Positions 7,160-17,299 of a DNA stretch of 64,000 bases are shown here, one piece after another. Where the stretch lies: contig NZ_JACIEE010000008.1 of NCBI RefSeq assembly GCF_014196765.1, forward strand, positions 248,001 through 312,000, written 5' to 3'. Under the pieces are notes generated by a model, which saw nothing but the letters and a program-made list of their open reading frames with translations, did no database searches and was not told the DNA's origin. Numbering within the stretch: position 1 is the stretch's first letter; every line of letters begins with the position of its first letter. The DNA is from Mycoplana azooxidifex. GTDB lineage: Bacteria; Pseudomonadota; Alphaproteobacteria; Rhizobiales; Rhizobiaceae. The position numbers were made by a program, and so were the translations under genes.

Positions 7160-8476
7160 CTACTCACCAGCGACCAAGTGCTCCACGTCAAACCCTAACA
7201 AGCGGATGCCTCGAATGGAGCGATTATTGAACGGAGGACGTTTGGTGTCTCCCCAGCCGAGCAACTCCATTACACACGCTTCACCGAAGCCTTTGAGCTT
7301 ATAGCTGCCGTATACGCAGTCATAGGCACGCTCAATCGCATCGCCGGAGCCTGCCAGCAGGTAGCGAACGGTTCGCACAACGGCCTCGAGCGTATTTTTC
7401 TTTTGGAAGTCGATGCGCAGTCGTTCAAGGCCGGACAGGTTATCCCCGATATCCTTGGAAACAAAGGGCAAGCGTTCGAGAAAGGCGTGGCAGCCCGTGA
7501 GGTGTCGGAACAGTTCGTCAAAACTCAGCCGGTCCAACTCGTTCGGATCACAGAGGTAAGTCCGTATGTTCGCGATATTCTCGATCTCTGCCGAAGCGTG
7601 ATACATATCGCCTTTTACGGTATCGTCTGTGGACTGCCAGATCTGCACATATTCGGCAATCCGCGCGGCCCGGTCCTTCGAGTCGCTGAGCAACGATGTC
7701 TCACGCCAACCATCACCGCTGCCTTGTGTCAGACGCAGCCACCCGAGGAACCTTGCCATCTCGATCTGGGGATCCTGCCCGGCATATTCTGGCCGCCCAA
7801 AGCCGTGCTGTTGGGCGACTTCGAGGACCTCATGGTGCGCAGGCACCAGAATTTCATCATATTTTCTGCGAAACCCTTGGATGAAGGCACGCTCTTTCGA
7901 TTTCTTTTCGCTGCCAACGACGATGCTCTTGGGGGCGGCAGGCTTTACAAATTTGTGGATGAACTTCTCGAAGGCGTCCTCATCCTGCGGCTTCTCTTTG
8001 GATTTGAACGCCTTTCCATATTCGCGGAGCACTTCTTCGTTCAAAACGTCTGCGTCGTTCCACAACTCGTCAAATAGGCCGGGCAGCGCGTAGAAGGCCT
8101 CATCGCGTTCCTGCTTCAATAGGACAGAAAGTTCCCGATTTGCTTTCAGGCCGCTATCGGTGAGGTTGGCGGAGCCGACGAGCGCGCTATCGTCGATGAT
8201 ATAGAGCTTCGTGTGAAACTTGGCGTCGGTGAAATAGCGGGTTTTGACCCGGGGATTCTCAAGGGCCTGCCGTAGCGCTTCCGGCGTTGTAATCGGCGAA
8301 AACCGGACGATCAGCCGGACATCACATCCTTTGTCGGTCAGAGCCTTTATGGGGTCATTTGTCGTGAAGAACGGCGCAGCTAGCAGCCCCAACCTGGGGT
8401 ATGGCCCTGCGTTCATAAAGAAATTGATGGTGAAACCTGTTGCGCCAGTGTTCGCGTATAATTCTGAAAGCGCCAT
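7160..8476 (-). CDS. Phospholipase D-like domain protein, atypical composition
   Basis: The 438-residue protein has one PLD/HKD motif: His88-x-Lys90 with Asp95 and GSAN at 101-104 (FHTKLYIIDDSALVGSANLT). This is the form found in PLD-like nucleases and some restriction or defence proteins, which dimerise to build an active site. Residues 130-438 are a long helical region with no domain I recognise. Codon use and GC (roughly 52% by eye) are clearly lower than the flanking core genes. It stands alone between the Nudix gene and purN, with gene-poor stretches on both sides. A solitary defence or DNA-repair nuclease gained by transfer is a reasonable guess, not shown. Confidence 0.75.
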   Translation of the reverse strand: MALSELYANTGATGFTINFFMNAGPYPRLGLLAAPFFTTNDPIKALTDKGCDVRLIVRFSPITTPEALRQALENPRVKTRYFTDAKFHTKLYIIDDSALVGSANLTDSGLKANRELSVLLKQERDEAFYALPGLFDELWNDADVLNEEVLREYGKAFKSKEKPQDEDAFEKFIHKFVKPAAPKSIVVGSEKKSKERAFIQGFRRKYDEILVPAHHEVLEVAQQHGFGRPEYAGQDPQIEMARFLGWLRLTQGSGDGWRETSLLSDSKDRAARIAEYVQIWQSTDDTVKGDMYHASAEIENIANIRTYLCDPNELDRLSFDELFRHLTGCHAFLERLPFVSKDIGDNLSGLERLRIDFQKKNTLEAVVRTVRYLLAGSGDAIERAYDCVYGSYKLKGFGEACVMELLGWGDTKRPPFNNRSIRGIRLLGFDVEHLVAGE

Positions 8477-8800
8477 TGCAGAATCAATCTCCGTATATGT
8501 GAAATGTCGTCGCTAAACTACTTAACTACCGTAGGCGGTGGAACGGCTTTCTATAGCGCGGCGAGACGTTGACCGATTGGCATTTTTCGGATGCTCTTGG
8601 GCTTTGCCGCGCCGAACGCCAAGGTCAGCAAAGGGCTGCCTCTCGCCGTGCCCACAGCAAGGCACAACGCTGATCAACGTCCACTTCAGCGGAACAGCAA
8701 ACCCAAACCCGCCAGTCCGTCCCCGGCCCCATTTCCGCCGTTGGTAGTCTCTGCGGCGCAAGACTGTAAATTCTCTCACGCTGCGTATGTGGCCGGTGCC
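8477..8800 (+). other. Gene-free stretch between PLD-like gene and purN
   Basis: No convincing gene, tRNA or terminator was found in these 324 bases. The sequence has low-GC patches and short open frames only. The 13-mer TCCACTTCAGCGG at 8690-8702 resembles half of a palindrome found at 46976-47000. It reads as a remnant or boundary region of the insertion that carries the PLD-like gene. Confidence 0.4.
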
Positions 8801-9514
8801 TCAAATGCCCGGCGAAATCAGCGAGCCCACGGTCTTACCCACCGCAGCGCCAACCACCACAGCCCGGCCGTCCTCCATCCGCACCTTGCCCTCCGCAAAC
8901 AGCCGCAGCGCCAGCGGATAGGCCCGGTGCTCCACCGTCAGTACCCGCGCAGCGAGGTCCGCCGGGGTGTCGCCGGCCAGCACCGGCACGGCCGCCTGGA
9001 CGATCTGCGGGCCCTCGTCCATGCCCTCGGTGACGAAGTGGACTGTGCAGCCGGCGATCTTCATGCCGGCTTCGATGGCGCGGCGATGGGTGTCGAGGCC
9101 GGGGAACAGCGGCAACAGCGAGGGGTGGATGTTGAGGATCTTGCCCTCGTAGCGCGAAATGAACCGTCCCGAAAGCAGCCGCATGTAGCCGGCGAGGCAG
9201 ACGATGTCCGGCTGCTGCCGTTCGAGCTCGTCGAGGATCGCCTCTTCGTGCGCGTCTTTCGAGGTGTAGTTCTTGCGCGGAAAGACGAAGGTGGGGATGC
9301 CGAAGGCTTCAGCCTTGGTGAGCCCACCCGCCTCCGGCTTGTCGGAGAAGACGGCGACGATCTCGGCCGGGAAGTCCGGATCGGCGCAGGCCTCCGCGAG
9401 CCTGACCATGTTGGAGCCGCTGCCGGAGATGAAGGCCACGACGCGCTTGCGCAGCCTGCGTTCGCCGGCGGGTGCGGCACCCGATGCGGCCGGACTGACA
9501 GCGCCTGCGTTCAT
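8801..9514 (-). CDS. purN: Phosphoribosylglycinamide formyltransferase PurN
   Basis: The 237-residue enzyme transfers a formyl group from 10-formyl-THF to GAR in purine synthesis. The family motifs are present: [12 protein letters not shown] near residue 27, the active-site Asn-His stretch [15 protein letters not shown], and the catalytic-loop Asp in the region [16 protein letters not shown]. The N-terminus is about 20 residues longer than in E. coli. Its ATG overlaps the purM stop by four bases (ATGA), so purM-purN are translationally coupled. Confidence 0.96.
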   Translation of the reverse strand: MNAGAVSPAASGAAPAGERRLRKRVVAFISGSGSNMVRLAEACADPDFPAEIVAVFSDKPEAGGLTKAEAFGIPTFVFPRKNYTSKDAHEEAILDELERQQPDIVCLAGYMRLLSGRFISRYEGKILNIHPSLLPLFPGLDTHRRAIEAGMKIAGCTVHFVTEGMDEGPQIVQAAVPVLAGDTPADLAARVLTVEHRAYPLALRLFAEGKVRMEDGRAVVVGAAVGKTVGSLISPGI

Positions 9515-10584
9515 AGGGCGAGCGTGCCCTTGTAGCTGGTGCCGGACGCGCCGTCTTCACGCGCGACCATGCGGCCGAGCGTGAAGACGCTCTCGCCCTC
9601 GGCCGAAAGCACGGCGCTCACCCGTTCAACGTCGGAGGCCTGCACGACGGCGATCATGCCGACGCCGCAGTTGAAGGTGCGCAGCATCTCGTTGGCCGCC
9701 ACGCCGCCAGTCCTGGCGAGCCAGGAGAACACCGCCGGCGGCTTGACCGCGTCGAGGTCGATCTCGGCTGCGAGGTGCTTCGGCAGCACGCGCGGAATGT
9801 TTTCGGGAAAGCCGCCGCCGGTGATGTGGGCCAGCGCCTTGATCGCACCGGTCTCGCGGATCGCCTTCAGCAGCGGCTTCACGTAGATCTTCGTCGGCGT
9901 CATCAGCGCCTCGGCCAGCGTCTCGCCTTTGGCAAATGGGGCAGGGGCGTCCCAGGCAAGGCCGGAGAGCGCCACGATCTTGCGCACCAGCGAATAGCCG
10001 TTGGAGTGCACGCCGGAAGAGGAAAGCCCGAGGATCACGTCGCCCTCGGCGATGTCGCCGGCCGGCAGCAGTTTTCCGCGTTCGGCTGCACCCACGGCAA
10101 AGCCCGCAAGGTCGTAGTCGCCGCCGGCATACATGCCGGGCATCTCGGCCGTCTCGCCGCCGATCAGCGCGCAGCCGGCCTGGCGGCAGCCCTCGGCAAT
10201 GCCGCCGACGATCGCAGCGCCCTGGTCGGGATCGAGCTTGCCGGTGGCGAAGTAGTCCAAGAAGAACAGCGGTTCGGCGCCCTGCACGACGAGGTCGTTG
10301 ACGCACATGGCGACGAGGTCGATGCCGACGGTGTCGTGCCTGTCGGCGTCGATCGCGATCTTCAGCTTGGTGCCGACGCCGTCATTGGCGGCGACGAGGA
10401 CCGGATCGGTGAAGCCTGCCGCCTTGAGGTCGAACAGGCCGCCGAAGCCGCCGATTTCGCCGTCGGCGCCGGGGCGGCGGGTGGAGCGGACGGCCGGCTT
10501 GATCTTCTCGACCAGCAGGTTGCCCGCGTCGATGTCGACGCCCGCATCGCTGTAGGTCAGGCCGTTTTTGTCAGACTGGCTCAT
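9511..10584 (-). CDS. purM: Phosphoribosylformylglycinamidine cyclo-ligase PurM
   Basis: The 357-residue protein has the standard PurM (AIR synthetase) length. It converts FGAM to AIR with ATP. Visible motifs are [14 protein letters not shown] at the start, the Gly-rich [39 protein letters not shown] and the C-terminal [13 protein letters not shown]. The ATG at 10584 has a GGAG ribosome-binding site; the longer open frame upstream is not used. It is divergent from the AI-2E family gene. Confidence 0.97.
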   Translation of the reverse strand: MSQSDKNGLTYSDAGVDIDAGNLLVEKIKPAVRSTRRPGADGEIGGFGGLFDLKAAGFTDPVLVAANDGVGTKLKIAIDADRHDTVGIDLVAMCVNDLVVQGAEPLFFLDYFATGKLDPDQGAAIVGGIAEGCRQAGCALIGGETAEMPGMYAGGDYDLAGFAVGAAERGKLLPAGDIAEGDVILGLSSSGVHSNGYSLVRKIVALSGLAWDAPAPFAKGETLAEALMTPTKIYVKPLLKAIRETGAIKALAHITGGGFPENIPRVLPKHLAAEIDLDAVKPPAVFSWLARTGGVAANEMLRTFNCGVGMIAVVQASDVERVSAVLSAEGESVFTLGRMVAREDGASGTSYKGTLAL

Positions 10585-10808
10585 CGTCCGCTCTCCGCTT
10601 TCTGGCAATTGCGCCCGATTGGCACGTCGGGGCGACAAGTGCAAGCGCAATGCCCGGGCCGACGGCCTTTTTCACGGTTTTGCGGCATGCTGCCGGCCGT
10701 TCGCGAAACCGGCCCGCAGCCGTTCCCGGCCGCCGCAAGCTTGACCATGCTCTGCGCAACGGCCTATCTCAGTACGACAAAAGATCTCATGCAAGGGAAG
10801 ACGGCACG

Positions 10809-12032
10809 GTGAAGGCTTACGAAAGCGCGCGGCAGAAGAGCAAGGTCGTACCCGTCGAGGCAGCGCCTGCGGAGACTGTCCGTTCCGGCGCGGGCCACAT
10901 CAGCGGCGCCGGGCTGAAGCGGCAGGTGATCTTCTGGCTGCTGGCGCTGGCCGCCGTCGTTGTCTTCCTGATGGTGTTCAGCTCGATCCTGCTGCCCTTC
11001 GTGGCCGGCATGGCGCTCGCCTATTTCCTCGATCCCGTCGCCGACCGGCTGGAGCGCTTCGGTCTCAGCCGCACCATGGCCACGGTCGTCATCCTGATCG
11101 CCTTCGTCATCATCTTCGCCCTGTCGCTGATGATCATCATCCCGCTTCTGGCGACGCAGGCCTCGGACTTTCTCTCCAAGCTGCCGCAATACATCACGCA
11201 GCTGCAGTCGCTGGTGACGAGCTTCAACCCCGAGATCCTGCCGCCCTGGATCAACAGCCAGATGGGCACGATCAAGGAAGGGTTCGGCAGCGTGCTCGCC
11301 GAAGGCGCCGGCCTGCTCGGTACGGTGTTCAAGCAGATCTGGAACTCCGGCCTGGCGCTGGTCGACATCGCCTCGCTGCTGGTCGTCACGCCCGTCGTCG
11401 CCTTCTACCTGCTGCTCGACTGGGATCGCATGATCGCCAAGGTCGACAGCTGGATACCCCGCGAGCACGTCGCAACCGTGCGCGAGCTCGCGACCGAGAT
11501 GAACACGGCGATCGCCGGCTTCGTGCGCGGCCAGGGCTCGATCTGCATCATCCTCGGCCTGTATTATGGCGTCGGGCTGACTGGGGTGGGACTGAACTTC
11601 GGCCTGCTGATCGGTCTCTTCGCCGGCCTCATCAGCTTCATCCCCTATGTCGGGTCCATGGTCGGCCTGGTGCTGTCCGTCGGCGTCGCCATCGTCCAGT
11701 TCTGGCCCGATTACCTGTGGATCGGCGCGGTTCTGGCGATCTTCTTCTCCGGCCAGTTCATCGAGGGCAACATCCTGCAGCCGAAGCTGGTCGGCTCGCA
11801 GGTGGGGCTGCATCCGGTCTGGCTGATGTTCGCGCTGTTTGCCTTCGGTGCACTGTTCGGCTTCGTCGGCCTGCTTGTCGCCGTCCCCGCCTCGGCCGCG
11901 ATCGGCGTGCTTGTCCGCTTCGGCCTGCGGCGGTACCTTGACAGCGACCTCTATCACGGTCAGGGCAGTCCGCCCGTCGTCCGCAAGCCCGCCATCCGCA
12001 AGAAGGAAGCGGCAACCGGGCGCAAGCCGTAA
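10809..12032 (+). CDS. AI-2E family transporter (PerM-like permease)
   Basis: A GTG at 10809 behind GGGAAG gives a 407-residue protein. After about 35 polar residues come the first membrane spans (VIFWLLALAAVVVFLMVFSS and the next helix). A periplasmic or amphipathic middle region follows, then the typical C-terminal set of helices with GLYYGVGLTGVGLNFGLLIG, SFIPYVGSMVG and FIEGNILQPKLVGSQVGLHP. These match the AI-2E/UPF0118 family of about eight spans. Family members export small molecules or act as Na+/H+ antiporters; the substrate is not predictable. In rhizobia this gene commonly precedes hdaA, as here, with 11 bases between them. Confidence 0.9.
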   Translation: MKAYESARQKSKVVPVEAAPAETVRSGAGHISGAGLKRQVIFWLLALAAVVVFLMVFSSILLPFVAGMALAYFLDPVADRLERFGLSRTMATVVILIAFVIIFALSLMIIIPLLATQASDFLSKLPQYITQLQSLVTSFNPEILPPWINSQMGTIKEGFGSVLAEGAGLLGTVFKQIWNSGLALVDIASLLVVTPVVAFYLLLDWDRMIAKVDSWIPREHVATVRELATEMNTAIAGFVRGQGSICIILGLYYGVGLTGVGLNFGLLIGLFAGLISFIPYVGSMVGLVLSVGVAIVQFWPDYLWIGAVLAIFFSGQFIEGNILQPKLVGSQVGLHPVWLMFALFAFGALFGFVGLLVAVPASAAIGVLVRFGLRRYLDSDLYHGQGSPPVVRKPAIRKKEAATGRKP

Positions 12033-12043
12033 CGAGTAGCCGC

Positions 12044-12745
12044 ATGAAACCGCCGAAGCCCGCAGAACAGCTGCCGCTGGAGTTCCAGCACGTCCCCTCG
12101 TCCGGGCGGGACGACCTCCTGGTATCGGATCCGCTGAGCGCGGCGATATCGGTGGTCGATTCCTGGCCGAACTGGCCCTCTCCGGTGGTGATCCTCGCAG
12201 GCCCCATCGGCTCGGGCAAGACGCACCTTGCCGCCATCTGGCGGGAACGCTCGGGGGCTTCGGAAATCCACGCGCTCGAAGGCAGGGGGGCGGAGGCGGC
12301 GGCCGAGGCCGGTCCGGTGCTGTTCGAGGACGTCGACCGTGTCGGCTTCGACGACCGCACGCTCTTCCACGTCATCAACTACGTCCGCCAGAACGGCCAC
12401 ACGCTGCTGATGACCTCGCGGCTGTGGCCGATGTCCTGGCCGGTGACGCTGCCCGACCTGCGCTCGCGGCTGAAGGCGGCGACCGTCGTCGAGATCGGCG
12501 AACCCGACGACGAACTGCTGTCGCAGGTGATCGTCAAGCTCTTCGCCGACCGCCAGCTCTTCGTCGACGACCGCCTCGTCGCCTACATGGTTGCCCGGAT
12601 GGAACGCTCGCTCGATGCCGCCCAGAAGGCGGTCGACCGGCTCGACCGGCTGGCGCTTTCGCGCGGCAGCCGCATCACCCGCACGCTCGCCCAGGAGGTC
12701 CTCGGAGAGATGACCGGGGCCGCCACGTCTGACCCCGGGGATTGA
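12044..12745 (+). CDS. hdaA: DnaA-related regulator of replication initiation HdaA
   Basis: The 233-residue protein is a DnaA-like AAA+ protein lacking the DNA-binding domain. At residues 9-14 it has QLPLEF, a textbook beta-clamp-binding motif as in Caulobacter and E. coli Hda. Walker A (GPIGSGKT) is at about residues 53-60; the Walker B region is VLFEDVDR. Hda/HdaA with the sliding clamp stimulates ATP hydrolysis by DnaA after initiation. The position between the AI-2E permease and ppk is typical for the family Rhizobiaceae. Confidence 0.9.
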   Translation: MKPPKPAEQLPLEFQHVPSSGRDDLLVSDPLSAAISVVDSWPNWPSPVVILAGPIGSGKTHLAAIWRERSGASEIHALEGRGAEAAAEAGPVLFEDVDRVGFDDRTLFHVINYVRQNGHTLLMTSRLWPMSWPVTLPDLRSRLKAATVVEIGEPDDELLSQVIVKLFADRQLFVDDRLVAYMVARMERSLDAAQKAVDRLDRLALSRGSRITRTLAQEVLGEMTGAATSDPGD

Positions 12746-12811
12746 CTGTCATAGAAGCGTCGTCAAACTGCTTTACGAGCCACAAACAAAAACAACAGGG
12801 CGGTGGTCGAA

Positions 12812-15013
12812 ATGGATGCAGTTATCTCGGAAGCACAAGAGCTGGAGCAGAAGGCGGACGACCTTTCTGTCGCCGTCGCGGAGCTGATGAAAAGCCCCGA
12901 GCGCTTCGTGAACCGCGAGTTCTCCTGGCTCCAGTTCAATCGGCGCGTCCTGGAGGAAACGCTGAACACGGCCCACCCGCTGCTCGAGCGCGTCCGCTTC
13001 CTGTCGATCTCGGCTGCGAATCTCGACGAGTTCTTCATGGTGCGCGTCGCCGGGCTGGAGGGCCAGGTCCGCCAGGGCATCGCCGTCCGCAGCCCGGACG
13101 GCAAGACGTCCGCCGAGCAGCTGGACAGTATCCTCAAGGAAATCGACAATCTGCAGATGGAACAGCAGGCCTCGCTCGCCGTGCTGCAGCAGTACCTCGC
13201 CAAGGAAGATATCGTCATCGTGCGGCCCTCGGCGCTGAAGGGCGACGATCGCCGCTGGCTCGCCCAGGAGTTCGAGCAGTCGATCTTCCCGGTCCTGACG
13301 CCGCTGTCGATCGATCCGGCCCATCCGTTCCCGTTCATCCCCAATCTGGGCTTCTCGATGGGGCTGCAGCTCATAAGCAAGAGCGAGCGCGAGCCGATGA
13401 CGGCGCTGCTGCGCCTGCCGCCTGCGCTGGATCGCTTCATCCGCCTGCCCGATGACGGCGCGACGATCCGCTACATCACGCTGGAAGACGCGGTGAGCCT
13501 CCACATCGACCGGCTGTTTCCGGGCTACGAGGTGCAGGGCTCGGGCACGTTCCGCATCATCCGCGACAGTGATATCGAGGTCGAGGAAGAGGCCGAGGAT
13601 CTCGTGCGCTTCTTCGAGACGGCGCTGAAGCGCCGCCGCCGCGGGTCGGTGATCCGCATCGAGACCGATTCGGAGATGCCGGCGTCACTGCGCCAGTTCG
13701 TCGTCAACGAACTCGGCGTCCCGGAGAACCGCGTGGCGGTGCTGCCGGGCCTGCTGGCGCTCAACACGCTGTCGGAAATCACCAAGGCCCCGCGCAACGA
13801 CCTTCGGTTCGAGCCCTACAATGCCCGATTTCCCGAGCGCGTCCGCGAGCACGCCGGCGACTGCTTCGCCGCCATCCGCGAAAAGGACATGGTGGTCCAT
13901 CACCCCTACGAGTCCTTCGACGTGGTGGTCCAGTTCCTGCTCCAGGCTGCGCGCGATCCTGAGGTCGTGGCGATAAAGCAGACCCTCTACCGCACCTCCA
14001 ACGACAGCCCGATCGTGCGCGCCCTGATCGACGCGGCGGAAGCCGGAAAGTCGGTAACGGCCCTGGTGGAGCTCAAGGCCCGCTTCGACGAAGAAGCCAA
14101 CATCCGCTGGGCGCGCGATCTGGAGCGCGCCGGCGTCCAGGTCGTCTTTGGCTTCATCGAGCTCAAGACGCACGCCAAGATGTCGCTCGTCGTCCGCCGC
14201 GAAGAGGGGAGGCTGCGCAGCTACTGCCACCTCGGCACCGGCAACTACCACCCGGTCACGGCGAAGATCTACACGGACCTGTCCTTCTTCACCTGCAGCC
14301 CGTCGATCGCCCACAACATGGCCAACATCTTCAACTTCATCACCGGCTACGGCGAGCCCGAGCGTGACATGGAGATCGCCGTCTCCCCGCATACGTTGCG
14401 CCCGCGCATCCTCCAGCACATCGAGGAGGAGATCGCGCATGCGGAAGGCGGCATGCCCGCATCGATCTGGATGAAGATGAACTCGTTGGTGGACCCCGAC
14501 ATCATCGATGCGCTCTACCGCGCCAGCCAGGCGGGCGTGGAGGTCGATCTCGTCGTGCGCGGCATCTGCTGCCTGCGTCCCCAGGTTCCGGGCCTGTCGG
14601 ACAACATCCGCGTCAAGTCCATCGTCGGCCGCTTCCTGGAACATTCCCGCATCTTCTGCTTCGGCAATGGTCACGGGCTTCCCTCCGACAAGGCGCTCGT
14701 CTATATAGGCTCCGCGGATTTGATGCCGCGCAACCTGGACCGGCGTGTCGAGACGCTCGTTCCGCTGACCAATCATACTGTGCACGAACAGGTTCTATCG
14801 CAGATCATGCTGGGCAATCTGATCGACAATCAGCAGAGCTACGAGATTCTCTCCGACGGCACCTCGCGGCGAATGCAGGTGCAGCAGGGGGCCGAACCGT
14901 TCAATGCGCAGCAATATTTCATGACGAACCCCAGCCTTTCGGGGCGGGGGGAAGCTCTCAAGTCGAGCGCGCCCAAGGCGATCGCCGGCTGGAAGAGCCA
15001 GCGCAAACGGTAA
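12812..15013 (+). CDS. ppk1: Polyphosphate kinase 1
   Basis: The enzyme (733 residues from the ATG at 12812; a GTG at 12803 is possible) reversibly makes polyphosphate from ATP. The N-terminal domain opens with [19 protein letters not shown]. The two PLD-like catalytic domains carry LKTHAKM (His454) and [13 protein letters not shown] (His611), matching the two essential His of E. coli PPK. HHPYESF and [17 protein letters not shown] are also present. It is followed after 12 bases by ppx, giving the usual synthesis/degradation pair. Confidence 0.97.
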   Translation: MDAVISEAQELEQKADDLSVAVAELMKSPERFVNREFSWLQFNRRVLEETLNTAHPLLERVRFLSISAANLDEFFMVRVAGLEGQVRQGIAVRSPDGKTSAEQLDSILKEIDNLQMEQQASLAVLQQYLAKEDIVIVRPSALKGDDRRWLAQEFEQSIFPVLTPLSIDPAHPFPFIPNLGFSMGLQLISKSEREPMTALLRLPPALDRFIRLPDDGATIRYITLEDAVSLHIDRLFPGYEVQGSGTFRIIRDSDIEVEEEAEDLVRFFETALKRRRRGSVIRIETDSEMPASLRQFVVNELGVPENRVAVLPGLLALNTLSEITKAPRNDLRFEPYNARFPERVREHAGDCFAAIREKDMVVHHPYESFDVVVQFLLQAARDPEVVAIKQTLYRTSNDSPIVRALIDAAEAGKSVTALVELKARFDEEANIRWARDLERAGVQVVFGFIELKTHAKMSLVVRREEGRLRSYCHLGTGNYHPVTAKIYTDLSFFTCSPSIAHNMANIFNFITGYGEPERDMEIAVSPHTLRPRILQHIEEEIAHAEGGMPASIWMKMNSLVDPDIIDALYRASQAGVEVDLVVRGICCLRPQVPGLSDNIRVKSIVGRFLEHSRIFCFGNGHGLPSDKALVYIGSADLMPRNLDRRVETLVPLTNHTVHEQVLSQIMLGNLIDNQQSYEILSDGTSRRMQVQQGAEPFNAQQYFMTNPSLSGRGEALKSSAPKAIAGWKSQRKR

Positions 15014-15025
15014 AATTGGATTTGC

Positions 15026-16546
15026 ATGGTTGAATCTGAAGCGCAGGGGCGTCTGCCTGGGATCGCCCCGGTGTCTGTCGTCGATATCGGGTCCAACTCC
15101 ATCCGGCTCGTCATCTACGAGGGGATGAGCCGCGCGCCGGCCATTCTCTTCAACGAAAAGGTGATGTGCGGCCTCGGCAAGGGGCTCGCGAAGACCGGCC
15201 GCATGGATGACGCCAGCGTCGAGCGGGCGCTGGCTGCGCTGCATCGCTTCAAGGCGCTGTCGCACCAGGCGCGGGCGACGAGGATGTATGCGCTTGCGAC
15301 CGCCGCCGCCCGCGAGGCGGAAAACGGCCCGGCCTTCATCGAGCGCGCCGAGGAGATCCTCGAGCACAAGGTGCGCGTGCTTTCCGGCGACGAGGAAGCC
15401 TATTTCTCCGCGCTCGGCATCATCAGCGGCTTTCACGATCCCGACGGCATCGTCGGCGACCTCGGCGGCGGCTCGCTGGAGGTGGTCGACGTCTCGGGAG
15501 ACACGATCGGCACCGGAATGACCCTGCCGCTCGGCGGCATCCGCCTGTCGGAAAGCTCGGGCGGCTCGGTCGCGCAGGCGCGCGTCATCGCCCGCAGGCA
15601 CCTGAAGACGGCGGGCCTGCTCAAGCGCGGTCAGGGGCGCACTTTCTATGCCGTCGGCGGCACCTGGCGCTCGCTCGCCAAGCTGCATATGGAGCTGAAC
15701 AACTATCCCCTGCACATGATGCAGGGCTACGAGATCTCCTACGACCAGGCGATGGACTTCCTCACCTATGTCGTCACCACCAAGGACACGAAGGATCCGG
15801 CCTACGCCACCATTTCCAAGAACCGCCGCAACCTGCTGCCCTATGGCGCCGTCGCCATGCAGGAGACGATCGCGCTGATGCGCCCGTCGAAAGTATCGTT
15901 TTCCTCGCAGGGCGTGCGCGAGGGCTATCTCTATTCGCTGCTGCCCGAACGGGAGAAGCAGCGCGATCCGCTCTTGGCTGCCGCCGAGGAACTGGCGATA
16001 TTGCGCGCCCGCTCGCCCGAGCACGCGCGCGAACTCGCGGACTGGACCGGCCGGGTCATGCCGCAATTCGGCATCGAGGAAACCGCGCAGGAGGCGCGCT
16101 ATCGCCAGGCCGCCTGCCTGCTCGCCGACATCAGCTGGCGCGCCCATCCCGACTACCGCGGCCTGCAGGCGCTCAACATCATCTCGCACGGCACCTTCAC
16201 CGGCATCACCCATTCCGGCCGCGCCTATATCGCGCTGGCCAACTACTACCGCTTCGAGGGTCTCTACGACGACGGCGCCACGAGCCCGCTGGCGGCGATC
16301 GCCACACCGCGCATGCTGATGCTGGCCAAGCTGCTCGGCGGCCTTCTGCGCATCGTCTATCTGTTCTCCGCCTCCATGCCCGGCGTCGTCCCGAGATTGC
16401 AAGTCCGCCCGTCGACCGCCCAGGACACCGACCTCGACTTCGTCGTCCCGGCCGAATACGCGGATTTTTCCGGCGAGCGCATCGAGGGCCGCCTGCAGCA
16501 ACTGGCCAAGCTCACCGGGCTGAAGCTGGCGTTCCGGTTCGAGTGA
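15026..16546 (+). CDS. ppx: Exopolyphosphatase / Ppx-GppA phosphatase
   Basis: The 506-residue protein belongs to the ASKHA-fold Ppx/GppA family. It shows VVDIGSNSIRLVIYE (phosphate 1 loop, about residues 13-27), GDLGGGSLEVVDV (phosphate 2 loop), the catalytic Glu region ALATAAAREAENGPAF, and a C-terminal HD-like helical domain. It releases phosphate from polyphosphate ends or acts on pppGpp. It is in an operon with ppk1. Confidence 0.95.
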   Translation: MVESEAQGRLPGIAPVSVVDIGSNSIRLVIYEGMSRAPAILFNEKVMCGLGKGLAKTGRMDDASVERALAALHRFKALSHQARATRMYALATAAAREAENGPAFIERAEEILEHKVRVLSGDEEAYFSALGIISGFHDPDGIVGDLGGGSLEVVDVSGDTIGTGMTLPLGGIRLSESSGGSVAQARVIARRHLKTAGLLKRGQGRTFYAVGGTWRSLAKLHMELNNYPLHMMQGYEISYDQAMDFLTYVVTTKDTKDPAYATISKNRRNLLPYGAVAMQETIALMRPSKVSFSSQGVREGYLYSLLPEREKQRDPLLAAAEELAILRARSPEHARELADWTGRVMPQFGIEETAQEARYRQAACLLADISWRAHPDYRGLQALNIISHGTFTGITHSGRAYIALANYYRFEGLYDDGATSPLAAIATPRMLMLAKLLGGLLRIVYLFSASMPGVVPRLQVRPSTAQDTDLDFVVPAEYADFSGERIEGRLQQLAKLTGLKLAFRFE

Positions 16547-16582
16547 AGGTGCGGACCTGTTCCTGCTGAGCCTTGACGTGCT

Positions 16583-16894
16583 TCAGAGTCCGGCCACCTT
16601 GCGCAGATCGTCGTTCATCCGGCTCTGCCAGCCTTTTCCGGTGGCTTTGTAGTGGTCGACAATATCAGGGTCGAGCCGGATCGTGACAGGCGTCTTCGTC
16701 TGCTCTGCTTTGGGGCGGCCGCGGATCGCCCGCTCCATCTTCTCCGCGATTTCGGGGAAGACATCCTTGAAGGGCCGCGCCCGCTTCATCTCCTCCTCCG
16801 TCAGTGGCGGATTGTCGGAGACGGCATCCCAGTCCTCTCTCGCGTAGCCTCGTCCAGGCTGGAATTCCTTTTGGGTCTGGTCTTTGCTGGCCAT
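16583..16894 (-). CDS. brnA: BrnA family antitoxin
   Basis: The 103-residue protein has an acidic, flexible N-terminal half and a C-terminal ribbon-helix-helix-like region (TKTPVTIRLDPDIVDHYKAT followed by GWQSRMNDDLRKV). This is the BrnA (formerly COG3514) signature. It should bind BrnT and repress the operon. Its start codon shares one base with the stop of brnT, so the toxin gene comes first, which is the usual order for this type II system. Confidence 0.92.
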   Translation of the reverse strand: MASKDQTQKEFQPGRGYAREDWDAVSDNPPLTEEEMKRARPFKDVFPEIAEKMERAIRGRPKAEQTKTPVTIRLDPDIVDHYKATGKGWQSRMNDDLRKVAGL

Positions 16895-17139
16895 CAGAGC
16901 AGGCTCCTTTCGTCCTTGCGGGCAGGGCGCATCGAAATGACGGAAAGCGCCTCAGTGCCGAGAGTCAGGAAGATCACGACAACGGTGCCGTCCCGTAGAC
17001 GGCCGATCGCCTTGGAGCGCCCGTCTTTTGCCGGGATCACGACCGAGGCAAGGAAGAACTCGAAGGACAGTTCGGCGAAGTCGAGGCCGTGCTTTTCGAA
17101 GTTGGCAATGCGCTTCGGTTCGTCCCATACGATCTTCAT
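16894..17139 (-). CDS. brnT: BrnT family ribonuclease toxin
   Basis: The 81-residue protein opens with the family signature MKIVWDEPKRIANFEKHGLD and ends with SVISMRPARKDE, holding the conserved Arg residues. BrnT is a RelE-fold mRNA ribonuclease that stops translation. It is the first gene of the pair, and the region upstream has two direct repeats that may be the BrnA operator. Confidence 0.92.
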   Translation of the reverse strand: MKIVWDEPKRIANFEKHGLDFAELSFEFFLASVVIPAKDGRSKAIGRLRDGTVVVIFLTLGTEALSVISMRPARKDERSLL

Positions 17140-17142
17140 AAA

Positions 17143-17191
17143 TGTATGTACGATAATTCATGCCATCGAGCAATGAATATTTGTATGTACG
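17143..17191 (-). promoter_or_regulatory. Candidate brnTA operator (direct repeats)
   Basis: The 10-mer TGTATGTACG occurs at 17143-17152 and 17182-17191, 39 bases apart, in the AT-rich region directly upstream of brnT. Repeats at this place suit autoregulation by the ribbon-helix-helix antitoxin. The repeats are seen; binding by BrnA is inference. Confidence 0.45.
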
Positions 17192-17299
17192 GGATTTGTT
17201 TCGTACTTGAAGCATGTCGCGCAAAACCACGGCACACATTTGCGCTTCCCGGCATGAGGAAGAGGCCCCGGCGACAGGCGCAGGGGCCTGCTGTCACCG

